NCBI RefSeq assembly: GCF_900107275.1
Contig: NZ_FNPI01000005.1
Location: 124,001-188,000, forward strand
DNA length: 64,000 nt
Origin: Evansella caseinilytica
GTDB taxonomy: Bacteria; Bacillota; Bacilli; Bacillales; Salisediminibacteriaceae
Direction of reading: 5' to 3'
Made by a program: the position numbers and the translations under genes. The notes beneath the pieces are model-generated. The model ran no database searches. It was not told where the DNA came from and saw nothing but the letters and a program-made list of their open reading frames with translations. The first letter of the stretch is position 1, and the number at the start of each line of letters is the position of its first letter. Shown here piece after piece: positions 43,272 through 52,901 of the stretch.

Positions 43272-44207
43272 TCAGTAAGCCTCCCTGTATTTACGAGAGA
43301 TGTATCTTGCAAACATATTCATTAACAGCGTAAAGACGAACAATGTAAAGGCGACTGCGTATAAGCTGTAATAGGCGGTTGTCCCGCTGGCTGCATCGCC
43401 GCTTGTGACCTCGACAATATACGCGGTCATCGTCTGCATCGACTGCGTAATATCAAAGGTAAAATTTTTAGAGCTTCCGCTTGCAATCGTGACGATCATC
43501 GTCTCGCCGATCGCCCTGGAAATCCCAAGGACAAAGGAGGCGATGATTCCGGAAATTGCAGCAGGGATAACAACACGTAAAGTGACTTCCAATTTAGTCG
43601 CACCTAATGCCATTGCACCTTCCCTCATCGCGTTCGGGACAGAGTTCATCGCATCTTCCGAAAGAGACGCAACGAGCGGGATGATCATAATACCCATCAC
43701 GATTCCGGGACTGAGCGCATTCGTTGCCCCCAACGCCGGAATGAATTCTCTTAAAAGCGGTGTGACGAACGTAAATGCAAAAAAGCCGTAAACAATTGTT
43801 GGTATTCCTGCCAAAACTTCAATAAGCGGCTTCAGCACTTTCCTGACCGCCGGCGAAGCATATTCACTTAAAAACACGGCTGTTGTCAGCCCGATCGGTA
43901 TTGCCACCAGCATGGCGACGAGCGATGTCATTACCGTACCAGTGAGCAGCGGCAGAATGCTGAACTTAGGCTCCACCGGACTTAACGGCTTCAGCTCGGT
44001 TGTAGTAAAAAATTCGATGAGGGACACATCCTTGAAAAATAAAAACGTTTCATACACCAGCGTGGAAACGATCCCCACCGTCGTCAGTACCGAAATGGAA
44101 GCGAGACAAAACAGGAAAACGGGAATCGACTTTTCCACACCGCTTTTCATTTTTGACAGCTTATCTTTTTTTTGAATTAAATCTTTAACGCCAACAGTTT
44201 TTGACAT
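43272..44207 (-). CDS. pstC: Phosphate ABC transporter permease PstC
   Basis: 311 residues with six membrane helices; EAA loop NAMREGAMALGATKLEVTLRVVIPAAISG. AAAGGAGC precedes the ATG. A repeat island separates it from pstS. Confidence 0.95.
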   Translation of the reverse strand: MSKTVGVKDLIQKKDKLSKMKSGVEKSIPVFLFCLASISVLTTVGIVSTLVYETFLFFKDVSLIEFFTTTELKPLSPVEPKFSILPLLTGTVMTSLVAMLVAIPIGLTTAVFLSEYASPAVRKVLKPLIEVLAGIPTIVYGFFAFTFVTPLLREFIPALGATNALSPGIVMGIMIIPLVASLSEDAMNSVPNAMREGAMALGATKLEVTLRVVIPAAISGIIASFVLGISRAIGETMIVTIASGSSKNFTFDITQSMQTMTAYIVEVTSGDAASGTTAYYSLYAVAFTLFVFTLLMNMFARYISRKYREAY

Positions 44208-44271
44208 GAAAAACTGCTCCTTTCTTGACCTATCAATGAAAAAAATATTACTGTTTGTTCATAATTTCATT

Positions 44272-44668
44272 TTAAGTGTTTGTCAAAAAGATCGGTTTTT
44301 ATCTTTTTGAACAAACACGATGCAATGAGTGGAGCCGATGCATTCTTTTAAAGCCGGCTATGAGTGGGGTTCTCGTAGTCGGCGCATCGTGCGGAACCAT
44401 TGCCTTATTGAACAGACTTTTTAAGAAGTGGGTATCTCAAAAGAGTATTTTTTTCCTTTTGAGACACCCCTGAAGCAATGAGCCACACTTCACCGAGTAG
44501 CTGCGAACTGTCTCATTGTATCATCGCGCGCGATGACAATTGGGTCGACATCAGTGCAATACTAGCAGAGGAAGAGACAATGAGCGAAGCCACTGCCTCT
44601 TTTCAAAAGCCCGATAGGAGCGTTTTTTTTCCTATCGGGCGCGCAACGTGCGGAGCCATTGCCCTTAT
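44272..44668 (+). repeat. Repeat island between pstS and pstC (form B remnants and terminators)
   Basis: 44272-44419 is a short form B copy (AAGTGTTTGTCAAAAAGATC ... TTGAACAGAC). 44431-44470 is a GTATCTCAAAAGAG/CCTTTTGAGACACCC terminator-like hairpin. 44471-44668 is another form B fragment with CATCGCGCGCGATG and the GAGGAAGAGACAATGAG core, and with GCCCGATAGGA/TCCTATCGGGC (44607-44641) inserted. All lie inside the pst operon. Confidence 0.85.
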
Positions 44669-44731
44669 ACTTTTAAAAACAATTTTGGCTTTTGACACAA
44701 CATCTTCCGCTGTTTCAAGTTTATACGTTTT

Positions 44732-45703
44732 TTAATCAATCGCTTGAATCAATTCAAGGCTTTCCTGTAGTTCCTCTTCCGGCAGTGGAGCAAATCCGGT
44801 TTCTCCTGCAAATTCGGCAGCTCCTTTGCTGAACACGTATTCCGCAAATGCTTTCACCTGTTCTTTTTCTTTCGCTGCATCAATGCTCAAGTTCGTAAAC
44901 ACCGGACGAGTAAATGGTGCATACGGGCCGTCTTCGGCAATTGTATCGAGGGACGGTGCAACCGGACCGTTTCCGAAGTCGATGGCGACCGCTGCGATTT
45001 TGTCGTCATTGTTTGCGTAATAGCCGTATCCAAAGAAGGCAATGCCGTATTTGTCTTCGGATACGAGACTGACTAATGTTGAATATTCCTGCTGCAGATT
45101 AATGCCTTCTACAAGCTCTTGCTCTTCAAGAATTGTTTCAACGAAAAACTCGTAAGTACCATGATTTTCGTTAGGACCGTAGAAATTGATTTTTTCCGCC
45201 GGCCAGTCCGAGCGTATATCCGACCATAAAACGTCGTCATCCGCTTTGATCTTTCCTGTGACAAACATCGTTTTTATTTCTTCTTCCGTCATTTCCGTTG
45301 CCCAGTCATTTTCCGGATTGATTACGAGCGTTAACCCGTCCAACGCAACTTTGAATTCCTCTGATTCAATTCCGTTTTCATCAAGTTCCGCTAGTTCTTC
45401 CTCTTTTATCGGTCGTGAAGCGTTCGAGAAGTCCGTTTCGCCTACTACGAATTTTTTCATACCGGCACTAGTTCCTGATCTGCTGACTTCCACACTCACA
45501 TTCTCTTCTTCCGTTGACATAAATTCATCGGCAATTCGAGCCATTAACGGGTATACTGTACCTGAACCATCAATTACTACCGATCCTGATAATTCTCCAC
45601 CGCTTGCACCCGCCTGATTGCCGGACCCTTCCTCGTCTGATCCACATGCTGCTGCAAACACAGTTAAAGCTGCAATTGATAAAGATAAAAGCGCTTTTTT
45701 CAC
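44732..45703 (-). CDS. pstS: Phosphate-binding lipoprotein PstS
   Basis: 323 residues. Lipobox VFAAAC (Cys20). The phosphate-site motifs are DGSGTVYPLM, SRSGTSAG and the C-terminal FTRPVFTN. GTG start with AGGGAGGAA upstream. Surface receptor for high-affinity phosphate uptake, first gene of the pst operon and preceded by a Pho box. Confidence 0.95.
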   Translation of the reverse strand: MKKALLSLSIAALTVFAAACGSDEEGSGNQAGASGGELSGSVVIDGSGTVYPLMARIADEFMSTEEENVSVEVSRSGTSAGMKKFVVGETDFSNASRPIKEEELAELDENGIESEEFKVALDGLTLVINPENDWATEMTEEEIKTMFVTGKIKADDDVLWSDIRSDWPAEKINFYGPNENHGTYEFFVETILEEQELVEGINLQQEYSTLVSLVSEDKYGIAFFGYGYYANNDDKIAAVAIDFGNGPVAPSLDTIAEDGPYAPFTRPVFTNLSIDAAKEKEQVKAFAEYVFSKGAAEFAGETGFAPLPEEELQESLELIQAID

Positions 45704-45807
45704 TAGTAATTTCCTCCCTAATTGTCAGGTTCATAATTTGATAAAGTTTGTCGTTTCTCTATCACTGATAAGTATAGTGCGAGATTATTAAGGAAAAATA
45801 AATTGAT

Positions 45808-45845
45808 TGTAAACCGTTTGTTAACATTGTGTAAATCATTGTGAA
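45808..45845 (-). promoter_or_regulatory. Pho box of the pst operon
   Basis: On the minus strand four repeats appear: TTCACA, TTACAC, TTAACA and TTTACA, at spacings of 11, 10 and 11 bp. This matches tandem TT(A/C/T)ACA PhoP boxes. A TAATAAT -10-like element follows about 20 bp downstream (near 45788), then about 85 bp to pstS. Confidence 0.85.
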
Positions 45846-46726
45846 GGGATAATGACACACATGGCGTGGCAGACTGCTCGCTTTTTGTATCCGCCGGCTA
45901 TTTGTCTGAGGAACATAAGGAACTCCAAGATTTTTTCGGTACATATTTCGCTGTTGTTGAAGAAAATAAAAATCCACTTTACATACACTTTTTTCCATGG
46001 TATAATTATGAAAATTCTAATGTATAGGAAAATACAACTTTGTAATGACAATTTAAAAGGAATTTTTCAGCTGCATTTGAAGGAGGTGAGGTGATGTAGG
46101 ATAACACGGATAGCGCAATGCTACTTTATTAATATACGTTACATCTTGTGAGCAAGTTCACGAAAGCACTTCTATAGATTCATTGCGCTAACTAAAAATG
46201 ACTAAAAGCTTCTATCTGCTAGAAAGAACACGAATCGGTATGATGCCCAGATCAATTTTTTCCCTTGATAACAAAGCCTCAAAGTATGTTTAATGTCATT
46301 CAAACTTCCATCAAGTGTAAATCACGTGAAAGCGACCATCTACAGTTGATAACTCCAAACAAGTAAACACAAACTACACAATTTTGAACCCATTTTCAGA
46401 GGGATAAGTCATATGAATTACTCTTCCCTAAGGTAAATCCCATCATTTTTTATGCAAAGGAAACTTCTTCGCTAATTACATAAGACTGTGTCAAAATAAA
46501 ACAACTTCATCTTTTCGTTTCGTGTGTTACATGATCCACTATCATTTGGAGCGGCGATGTGCTTTTCAATCATGATACTAAATCCCTTTCTAAAGATAAA
46601 CGACTCAACAAGTGTGAATCCAATCTTTTATTTTCTATGAATAAACGAGGGGTCTAAAAAAGTTAGTTCTTAGTTGCATTGTTTATTGAAAAAGTTAATA
46701 AGTATACTTTGAAAGGAAGTTCACTT
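45846..46726. other. AT-rich intergenic region without a recognised gene
   Basis: About 880 bp with markedly lower GC than neighbours. No ORF has a convincing ribosome binding site; AAGGAGGTGAGGTGATG at 46079 is followed at once by TAG. GCGCAATG (46115) and CATTGCGC (46182) form an inverted repeat. Base composition suggests horizontal acquisition with the two genes that follow. Confidence 0.6.
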
Positions 46727-47275
46727 ATGAACAAAAAACGACTCTTACCTTTCCTGATTTTTGTAACCGCCTTCTCAACAATCTTTGTAGCCCAAATCAG
46801 TGCGGCGTCATTATCAAATTACCCATCCGTCGTACAAGAAAAGTCTAACTGGTGCTGGGCAGCCACAGGAAGCAGTATATTAAAGTATTATGGTCTATCC
46901 GTGTCCCAATGTAACTTCTATAAAGAGGCAAAAGTAAATTCATCATGCTCAGCAAATGAGACAGGCACAATTACTGAAGTCATGCGGGGCTTAAGCAGTT
47001 ATAACGTTGGAAGTTCACTTTATAGCGGGGCTTATTCATTTTCAGGCGCAAAATATCAAATTGATGACTCAAAACCTCTTTGGGTTAGATGGAGGTGGTC
47101 ATCCGGGACCGGGCACGCTGTTGTAATTTATGGATATTACACAGCTATGTCTACAAATTACGTTTATTACATGGATCCTGCGAGTGGAACTAAGACTAGC
47201 ATGGCTTACTCAAGTTTCGTTGGTGGCGGTAACTATAAACAAACGTGGACTCATACACTATACAATGTTTATTAA
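46727..47275 (+). CDS. Secreted papain-like cysteine protease
   Basis: 182 residues. Signal peptide to about residue 26 (VAQISAAS). Catalytic Cys43 in KSNWCWAATGSS, His130 in GTGHAVVIYGY and Asp150 in YYMDPAS form the triad of papain-like C39/C70 (AvrRpt2-type) peptidases. GAAAGGAAG precedes ATG 46727. Exported and likely active outside the cell; AT-rich composition differs from neighbours. Forms a pair with the next gene. Confidence 0.8.
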   Translation: MNKKRLLPFLIFVTAFSTIFVAQISAASLSNYPSVVQEKSNWCWAATGSSILKYYGLSVSQCNFYKEAKVNSSCSANETGTITEVMRGLSSYNVGSSLYSGAYSFSGAKYQIDDSKPLWVRWRWSSGTGHAVVIYGYYTAMSTNYVYYMDPASGTKTSMAYSSFVGGGNYKQTWTHTLYNVY

Positions 47276-47312
47276 CATTCGTATAGATGGATTACTTTAG
47301 GAGGGGGAAGTA

Positions 47313-48119
47313 ATGATAAAGAAAGCGCTAGTAATCCTGTCGGTGGTTATTTTGTCCTTTGCTTTAACCGTACCTGCCACCTTTGCTGCCAGCATGAAAA
47401 AAGCAGAGGTTCCAGAAAAAATTCAACAATTCGCGAAAACCTCAGGGATCGAACTGTTTAAAGCTTCCGCTGCCTCTGACCCAGAAGGCTTCGGCTTTGC
47501 CGATAAAGAGGAACTGAATCAAATTCAGCTCGGAGATGGATTTCCTGTCTATTTTGTAGACTATGAAAAATTGAAAAAAGATCCATTGATCAAACGATTA
47601 GGGGAGATGCTGAAGCCCGCAGAAACGTGGAGGTTTTTCATCACTGTCAATGGCAAACCGAAATCGTTTCTCCTCGTTGGGTATCAAAATGGCGACTTGA
47701 CTGTTCTTGAGTATGGGGGGAATGCTTCCGAGCTGGGAAAAGCATACGAACAGGTAAAAAACGCGGGATATGACGAGATCCTTTTGTTAGAAGATGAAAA
47801 TACCAAGTATTTTGTAACAACAAAAGCAGATCAGGTATTTGTGATTCCGGATGTATCAGAAAATCATTTAAGCACTTACGAAATGGACAATGAACAGATG
47901 TGGTCTTCGGAAAAATTAGTAGAAAAAATTAAAAATGCTCCGATTTTAAGCGAATCCTATGAGGACGATGGCACCGTCGGCGGAAGCAGCGGAGGGCGTT
48001 CCGAAGAGACAAACTCCTTTCCACTTATGCAACCGTTCGTTATCAGCTTCGCAGCTGCGATCGTCATTACCATTTTGTTTATTGCAGGAAAAAAACGCAT
48101 TCGCAAACATCCGTTATGA
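47313..48119 (+). CDS. Exported, membrane-tethered protein of unknown function
   Basis: 268 residues. Signal peptide (VILSVVILSFALTVPATFAA), a soluble domain of about 200 residues, a disordered Gly/Ser linker (GTVGGSSGGRSEE), then a C-terminal membrane helix and KKRIRK. AGGAGGGGG precedes the ATG. The 37-bp spacing to the protease suggests an operon; it could be an inhibitor, immunity factor or processing partner. That is inference only. Confidence 0.65.
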   Translation: MIKKALVILSVVILSFALTVPATFAASMKKAEVPEKIQQFAKTSGIELFKASAASDPEGFGFADKEELNQIQLGDGFPVYFVDYEKLKKDPLIKRLGEMLKPAETWRFFITVNGKPKSFLLVGYQNGDLTVLEYGGNASELGKAYEQVKNAGYDEILLLEDENTKYFVTTKADQVFVIPDVSENHLSTYEMDNEQMWSSEKLVEKIKNAPILSESYEDDGTVGGSSGGRSEETNSFPLMQPFVISFAAAIVITILFIAGKKRIRKHPL

Positions 48120-48259
48120 TCCGCTAAGGTTGAAGTCGAGAGTCGATTGTTTCCCAAAACTGATACAGCCAATATAAGACGTGTTCCGGAAAAACATTTA
48201 TCGTGTATGTTCTCTCTTTCGATTCTCCAGACCATGACTTTGGTTTTGATGCGTGGACT

Positions 48260-48288
48260 CGTTCACGAATAGACATTATTCGTGAACG
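48260..48288. other. Isolated 11-bp stem hairpin
   Basis: CGTTCACGAAT and ATTCGTGAACG with a seven-base loop, without T-run, between the 47313 gene and the convergent MBL gene. It may serve as a terminator or operator. Confidence 0.45.
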
Positions 48289-48368
48289 AAATGGGCCGCG
48301 TCACCCTCGTTCGGTAACGATTAGTGGCTGTTATATCCTCCTTTTGAACCACCCCTTGTGCGGTTACG

Positions 48369-49106
48369 CTATAAATCAATATGTAGATCACTTGCCGCCA
48401 GCATCGTCTCGCCATCAAAATACCGCTTTGCCTCGCTTAACAGCTGCCGGTGATCACCGAAATGCGGCAGGTGGGACAGCAGCAATGCCCTCACATTTCC
48501 CCGCTGTGCCAATAAAGCAGCCTCCCTGCTTGTCATATGGCCATACGGGCTTGCGTCCTGATCAGCATAAAAACTCGCTTCTGTAATAAGTAAATCGCTG
48601 TTGCTGATAAACGGAAGCAGCTTTTCATCATATATTGTATCCCCTGTATAAACAAGCACTTTTCCGTTCCGCGAGCGGACTTTGACGGCATAGCAGGGAG
48701 CACCGTGAACCGTGGGATGAAAGCTGCAAGTTAAGGAGCCGATACCCAGCGGTTCCGTTGTGCTGTATGTAAATGCGTCAGCAAACGGCTTTTTTCCCAG
48801 TTGCTGAAAAGCAGGCTGATCGTCGCCATGTCCGTAAATTTTCAGCGGCTCAGCTGTACGCTGCAAGTTCATATCGACAACGCGGCTGTATTGTAAAACA
48901 CCGATATCAGCTATATGGTCGTGATGATAATGAGTGAGAACTGCCGCAGTCAACGTCGACAGGTCGATATGGTTTTGCAACCGGGCGACAGCCCCGCTGC
49001 CGCAATCAAGAAGGATCCGCGTTTCCTCTTCTTCAATGAAATACGCCGACGTCGCTTCATTTGCGCCGGGATATGCCCCCCAGAAACCGATCACTGTCAG
49101 CTTCAT
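48369..49106 (-). CDS. Metallo-beta-lactamase fold hydrolase (YhfI-like)
   Basis: 245 residues from ATG 49106 (GGAGATTAAGG upstream). Metal motif HYHHDH in LTHYHHDHIADIGVL, LLDCGSGAV, YTGDT and LLLSHLPHFGDH. Related to RNase Z-like hydrolases. Substrate unknown. Confidence 0.9.
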   Translation of the reverse strand: MKLTVIGFWGAYPGANEATSAYFIEEEETRILLDCGSGAVARLQNHIDLSTLTAAVLTHYHHDHIADIGVLQYSRVVDMNLQRTAEPLKIYGHGDDQPAFQQLGKKPFADAFTYSTTEPLGIGSLTCSFHPTVHGAPCYAVKVRSRNGKVLVYTGDTIYDEKLLPFISNSDLLITEASFYADQDASPYGHMTSREAALLAQRGNVRALLLSHLPHFGDHRQLLSEAKRYFDGETMLAASDLHIDL

Positions 49107-49173
49107 AACCTTAATCTCCTCTCTTCTCCATGAAAAGTTCACAAAATTGTGCGGGACCATGTCCCGTACGAAA

Positions 49174-49218
49174 AAAAAACTAAGGTGCTGAAAAGCTCAC
49201 CTTAGTTTTTGTCTTCTT
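49174..49218 (-). terminator. Terminator after rpmA
   Basis: CTAAGGTG pairs with CACCTTAG around CTGAAAAGCT, with T-runs on both sides, so it is bidirectional. Confidence 0.9.
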
Positions 49219-49219
49219 A

Positions 49220-49513
49220 TTATGCTTCTTGAGCTGCAGGATATACGCTCACTTGCTTGCGGTCACGACCGACGCGTTCAAACTTCACGACTCCGTCCAC
49301 TTTCGCAAACAACGTGTCGTCTCCGCCTTTACCGACGTTCACTCCCGGGTAAATACGAGTTCCGCGCTGACGCACAAGAATCGATCCGCCTGTCACCATT
49401 TGCCCGTCGCCGCGCTTCGTACCGAGGCGTTTCGCAATCGAGTCACGGCCGTTTTTCGTACTCCCTACTCCTTTTTTACTTGCGAAAAATTGAAGGTCCA
49501 ATTTTACAAACAT
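49220..49513 (-). CDS. rpmA: Ribosomal protein L27
   Basis: 97 residues from ATG 49513 (AGGAGGTG upstream). The N-terminal extension [10 protein letters not shown] precedes [15 protein letters not shown]. In Firmicutes this extension is removed by Prp between FF and A. The motif LQFFASKKG is intact. Confidence 0.97.
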   Translation of the reverse strand: MFVKLDLQFFASKKGVGSTKNGRDSIAKRLGTKRGDGQMVTGGSILVRQRGTRIYPGVNVGKGGDDTLFAKVDGVVKFERVGRDRKQVSVYPAAQEA

Positions 49514-49530
49514 GGTCTTCACCTCCTGAA

Positions 49531-49860
49531 TCATGTTTCGATTTGAATAAACTGTTCATATTGTTCTTCCATCGTTTTCAGGGAATAGAACAAGCCTTCC
49601 AGCAACAGTTGCACTTTCTCATAAGTGTCCGGATCAAGCTTTTCAGGAACACGACAGCGGAGAAAGCCGCCTTCCCCATCCATCTCTACATGCAGTCGGA
49701 CGCCGCAAATTTCGGCAATTGCATTCACCGCCCCGAAGGAAACGGCAGATGCTCCGGCACAGACCAAATCCTGTCCATGCGGTCCGGATTCCGCGTGACC
49801 GCTCATCGTAAACGTCTGGATCATTCCGTCGTTCTTCCGTTCAAAATGTACTTGGATCAT
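49531..49860 (-). CDS. prp: Ribosomal-processing cysteine protease Prp
   Basis: 109 residues. Catalytic His22 and Cys34 are in [24 protein letters not shown], matching the characterised Prp family. Cleaves the N-terminal extension of L27 encoded by the adjacent rpmA. Confidence 0.95.
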   Translation of the reverse strand: MIQVHFERKNDGMIQTFTMSGHAESGPHGQDLVCAGASAVSFGAVNAIAEICGVRLHVEMDGEGGFLRCRVPEKLDPDTYEKVQLLLEGLFYSLKTMEEQYEQFIQIET

Positions 49861-49869
49861 AGGAACACC

Positions 49870-50178
49870 TTAGGCATTGATTTTTTCAATGACAACTTTT
49901 GTGTAAGGTTGACGATGACCTTGTTTACGACGGTAATTTTTCTTCGCTTTGTATTTATAAACAATGATCTTTTTCGCACGACCTTGTTTTTCTACTTTCG
50001 CTGTTACTGTCGCACCTTCCACGTACGGAGCTCCAACTTTCGCTTCTTCTCCGCCAACGAAAATAACTTGGTCAAATGTAACTGCATCCCCTTCGGCTGC
50101 ATCAAGCTTTTCGATGTAAACCTCTTGTCCTTCAGTTACTTTTACTTGCTTTCCACCAGTTTCAATAATTGCGTACAC
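49870..50178 (-). CDS. rplU: Ribosomal protein L21
   Basis: 102 residues from GTG 50178 (GGAGGTGCC upstream). [13 protein letters not shown] and KVVIEKINA at the ends, and [15 protein letters not shown], are diagnostic. Operon rplU-prp-rpmA as in other Firmicutes. Confidence 0.97.
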   Translation of the reverse strand: MYAIIETGGKQVKVTEGQEVYIEKLDAAEGDAVTFDQVIFVGGEEAKVGAPYVEGATVTAKVEKQGRAKKIIVYKYKAKKNYRRKQGHRQPYTKVVIEKINA

Positions 50179-50189
50179 GACGGCACCTC

Positions 50190-50306
50190 CTTTAGTACTC
50201 AGACTCGCCATGACAGGTGCAGCAAAAAAGCTGCTGCTTGCAACAAACCTGCTCTGCGCGGTTGTAGTTCTTTGGAGACATCCAAACAACTAACAAAGGA
50301 AATCAT
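50190..50306 (-). ncRNA. L21 leader, autoregulatory 5' UTR
   Basis: The minus-strand sequence between the promoter and rplU has TTGGATGTCTCCAAAGAACTACAACCGCGC and an AGCAGCAGCTTTTTTTGCTGC stem, resembling the L21_leader family of Bacillus. This leader is thought to mimic the L21 binding site on 23S rRNA. Confidence 0.75.
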
Positions 50307-50427
50307 ACCATATTCGGGAGAGGCGTGTCAATACAAGATGCGGTTAGTCGTTTTCCCGCTGCCATCCGGGCAAAGCGCCGTTGCGTGGAACATCTCCAGC
50401 GATAACAGCCGCTTTTGTCTGCGGCTG

Positions 50428-51936
50428 CTATTCTTGCCCGGACGAGCGGCGGGACCATGCCTCCTTCAGCTGGTGTGCATCACCAAGCATACGGATCGCA
50501 TGGAAGCGACCCGCCCCTTCCAATTCATCACTTAAAAGTAGATAAAGCTTTTTGCCTGCGTTCGCTTCGATCCGTTTCCGTTTTTCCTGATTGTTATTCA
50601 GCAATGCGTGAAAGAGCGGCGGCAGCACATCGACAAGGATCGCCTCATCATCGGTAAACCGGAGAGCGTAAGCCTCTCTCTCCAGCTCGGCGACAGCGGA
50701 GGCTGTGCTTCTCACGCTTCCTGTTCCATAGCAGCAGGAACAAGGGGAAAGCAGCAGTTGGTCAAGAGACTTTCTGTTTTTTTTCCGCGTCATTTCCACT
50801 AAGCCGAACTGCGTATATCCGGCAATATTGATCAGCGAGCGGTCGCCGGCCACCGCATGCTTTAACGTTGATAGAACATGCTCGCGGTCCGCCTCCTGCT
50901 TCATATCGATGAAATCAATCAGAATGATGCCGCCGATATCCCGAAGCCGTATTTGTTCGGCGGCGGCATAGGCTGCTTCGACATTTGTTTTGACAACCGT
51001 ATCGCGCAGGCTCTCGTTGCCGACATATTTTCCGGTGTTGACATCAATGACAGTTAACGCTTCCGTCCGATCGATAATGAGAAAAGCGCCATTTTTCAGC
51101 CACACATGGCGGCGAAGTGATTTTTCCAATGGCTTGTCCAGCTTGTAAGCGGTAAAAATATCTTCTTTCTCCTGAAACAATTGCACTCGATGCTGGCTTT
51201 CTCTATCCGTTTCCTGAATGATCGACAGGTACTCCTCCCGCTGGTCAACAACGATTTCCGCCTCCCCGTTACTGAAATAATCGCGCATGACCCGTTGAAT
51301 CAGCGAAGATTGATTAAACAGCAGCTGTGGCGGCTGCCCGGAAGCGGCTGCTTTCGCAACAGCAGAATACTTTGCCCGCAGCCGTTCCAGTTCTTCAAAA
51401 ATGTGCTGTTCATCCATCTCCTCCGCGGCGGTTCGAATGATCATGCCTTCGTTGTCATGCAGCCACGCCTTTCCCCGTCGGCGCCATTCGTCGCGGGTGT
51501 GATCCGATGTCATTTTTTTCGATACAGCGACATAATTTCCATGAGGAAGGTAAACAATATATTTCCCAGGTAATGAAACGACTTCCGTCAGTCTCGCTCC
51601 TTTTGTTCCATAAGCTTCTTTCGTGACCTGCACAATAATCGTTTGTCCCTTTGTCAGCAGCGTGCGGATGGACGGGGCGTTTTGAGCAGCAGTACCATCC
51701 TTATGCGCTTGATAGCGGATAAGTTCATTACGGTACAGATAACCGTTCTTCTCTCCGCCGATGTCAACGAATGCAGCCTCCATTCCCGGAACAATGTCCA
51801 TCACTTTTCCGAGGATGATGTTTCCGGAGCGCGTCCATTCATCCGCCTGCTCGAACAGCCATTCATGTACTTTTCCGTCTTCTAAAACAGCTCCCCTTTT
51901 TTCCTCTGCTATCATATTCAAAATAATTTTTCGCAA
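50428..51936 (-). CDS. rng: Ribonuclease E/G family endoribonuclease
   Basis: 502 residues. S1 domain near 35-120, the 5' sensor region in the middle, and catalytic DVNTG and IILIDFIDM motifs. A CSCC pair near 400 fits the zinc-link. The TTG start follows TAGGAGC. Bacillus subtilis lacks Rng; its place between spoIVFB and rplU is known for other Bacillaceae. Confidence 0.94.
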   Translation of the reverse strand: MRKIILNMIAEEKRGAVLEDGKVHEWLFEQADEWTRSGNIILGKVMDIVPGMEAAFVDIGGEKNGYLYRNELIRYQAHKDGTAAQNAPSIRTLLTKGQTIIVQVTKEAYGTKGARLTEVVSLPGKYIVYLPHGNYVAVSKKMTSDHTRDEWRRRGKAWLHDNEGMIIRTAAEEMDEQHIFEELERLRAKYSAVAKAAASGQPPQLLFNQSSLIQRVMRDYFSNGEAEIVVDQREEYLSIIQETDRESQHRVQLFQEKEDIFTAYKLDKPLEKSLRRHVWLKNGAFLIIDRTEALTVIDVNTGKYVGNESLRDTVVKTNVEAAYAAAEQIRLRDIGGIILIDFIDMKQEADREHVLSTLKHAVAGDRSLINIAGYTQFGLVEMTRKKNRKSLDQLLLSPCSCCYGTGSVRSTASAVAELEREAYALRFTDDEAILVDVLPPLFHALLNNNQEKRKRIEANAGKKLYLLLSDELEGAGRFHAIRMLGDAHQLKEAWSRRSSGQE

Positions 51937-52067
51937 TGTCCGTTGCTCCTATCTGCATCGTTTACTGCGACCATTATATATAGAAATCCCTCCGATTGAC
52001 AAGGGCGGTCATTTCCAGCGCCGAACGGAGTTCAACGCTCGTCAAAGAAAAAAACTGCGGCAGTTCT

Positions 52068-52901
52068 TCATCGCAGTTTTCCTAACGGAAGAAATCGTTT
52101 TTTCTCATCAAAAAAGGCCTCCAAAACAACCGTTTCATCCAAATACACGTCATGATAGGGAAGAATAAAATAGTGATGCCTCTGGCGGCTGACTTTTTTC
52201 ATCGCCCCTGCAACGCTGACATTCGGGGGCAGACGAACGATTTTTTTGTCACCAAACGGGCCGTCCCTCAGCCTTTCCAGCAAAAATCGCAGAAACATGA
52301 AATGGCGCTGCTTCCATTCTAAGTAGTGATGGAGCCACAGAAAGAACACGACGATAATTAAATTTAAATGGAACGGGAGGATCACTAACGATAACAGCGT
52401 GAGAAGCAATAGTAAAAACAGCGAAACGTAAAAATTAGTATAATACGCCTGATAAAACGGCTGAAAATACGTTTGCAGTGAAAACAGAAGTCTACCGCCA
52501 TCCAGCGGCAAAATCGGCAGCAAGTTAAACAAGAGAATTGTTATATTATGAAAGAAAAAAATGTGGTGATCGCTGTCAGACCATAGCGGAGTAAAGGTAA
52601 GGAGGTAGCTTCCCGCTATCATCCAAACGTGCTGCAACGGCCCGCAGATGACAACAAGAATTTCCTCATGGACAGGCCTGTTGCCATATTCGTCCGTCTC
52701 AGCCATCCCACCAAATGGCAGCAGCATGATTTTTCTCAGCCGCCACTTAAACTTTGCCGCCATCAAGCTATGTCCCATTTCATGAACAAAAACAATGAAA
52801 AACAGCATCATAATTTCTTTGAAAAGTCCAGTCAGCCCGCCGATCATCAGAATGCCCCAAAACACGGGGTGGATATGAATTTTTTTCAATATTTCAATCA
52901 A
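52068..52901 (-). CDS. spoIVFB: SpoIVFB site-2 protease
   Basis: 277 residues. HEMGH metal site (40-44) and the aspartate in ILPLDGGRLLF. Intramembrane protease that cleaves pro-sigma-K in the outer forespore membrane. Eight-bp overlap with spoIVFA. Confidence 0.95.
   Translation of the reverse strand: MIEILKKIHIHPVFWGILMIGGLTGLFKEIMMLFFIVFVHEMGHSLMAAKFKWRLRKIMLLPFGGMAETDEYGNRPVHEEILVVICGPLQHVWMIAGSYLLTFTPLWSDSDHHIFFFHNITILLFNLLPILPLDGGRLLFSLQTYFQPFYQAYYTNFYVSLFLLLLLTLLSLVILPFHLNLIIVVFFLWLHHYLEWKQRHFMFLRFLLERLRDGPFGDKKIVRLPPNVSVAGAMKKVSRQRHHYFILPYHDVYLDETVVLEAFFDEKKRFLPLGKLR

Noticed and set aside
45852-46094. 80-codon plus-strand frame upstream of pstS
   Set aside because: No ribosome binding site; it lies across the Pho box promoter region and has AT-driven composition.
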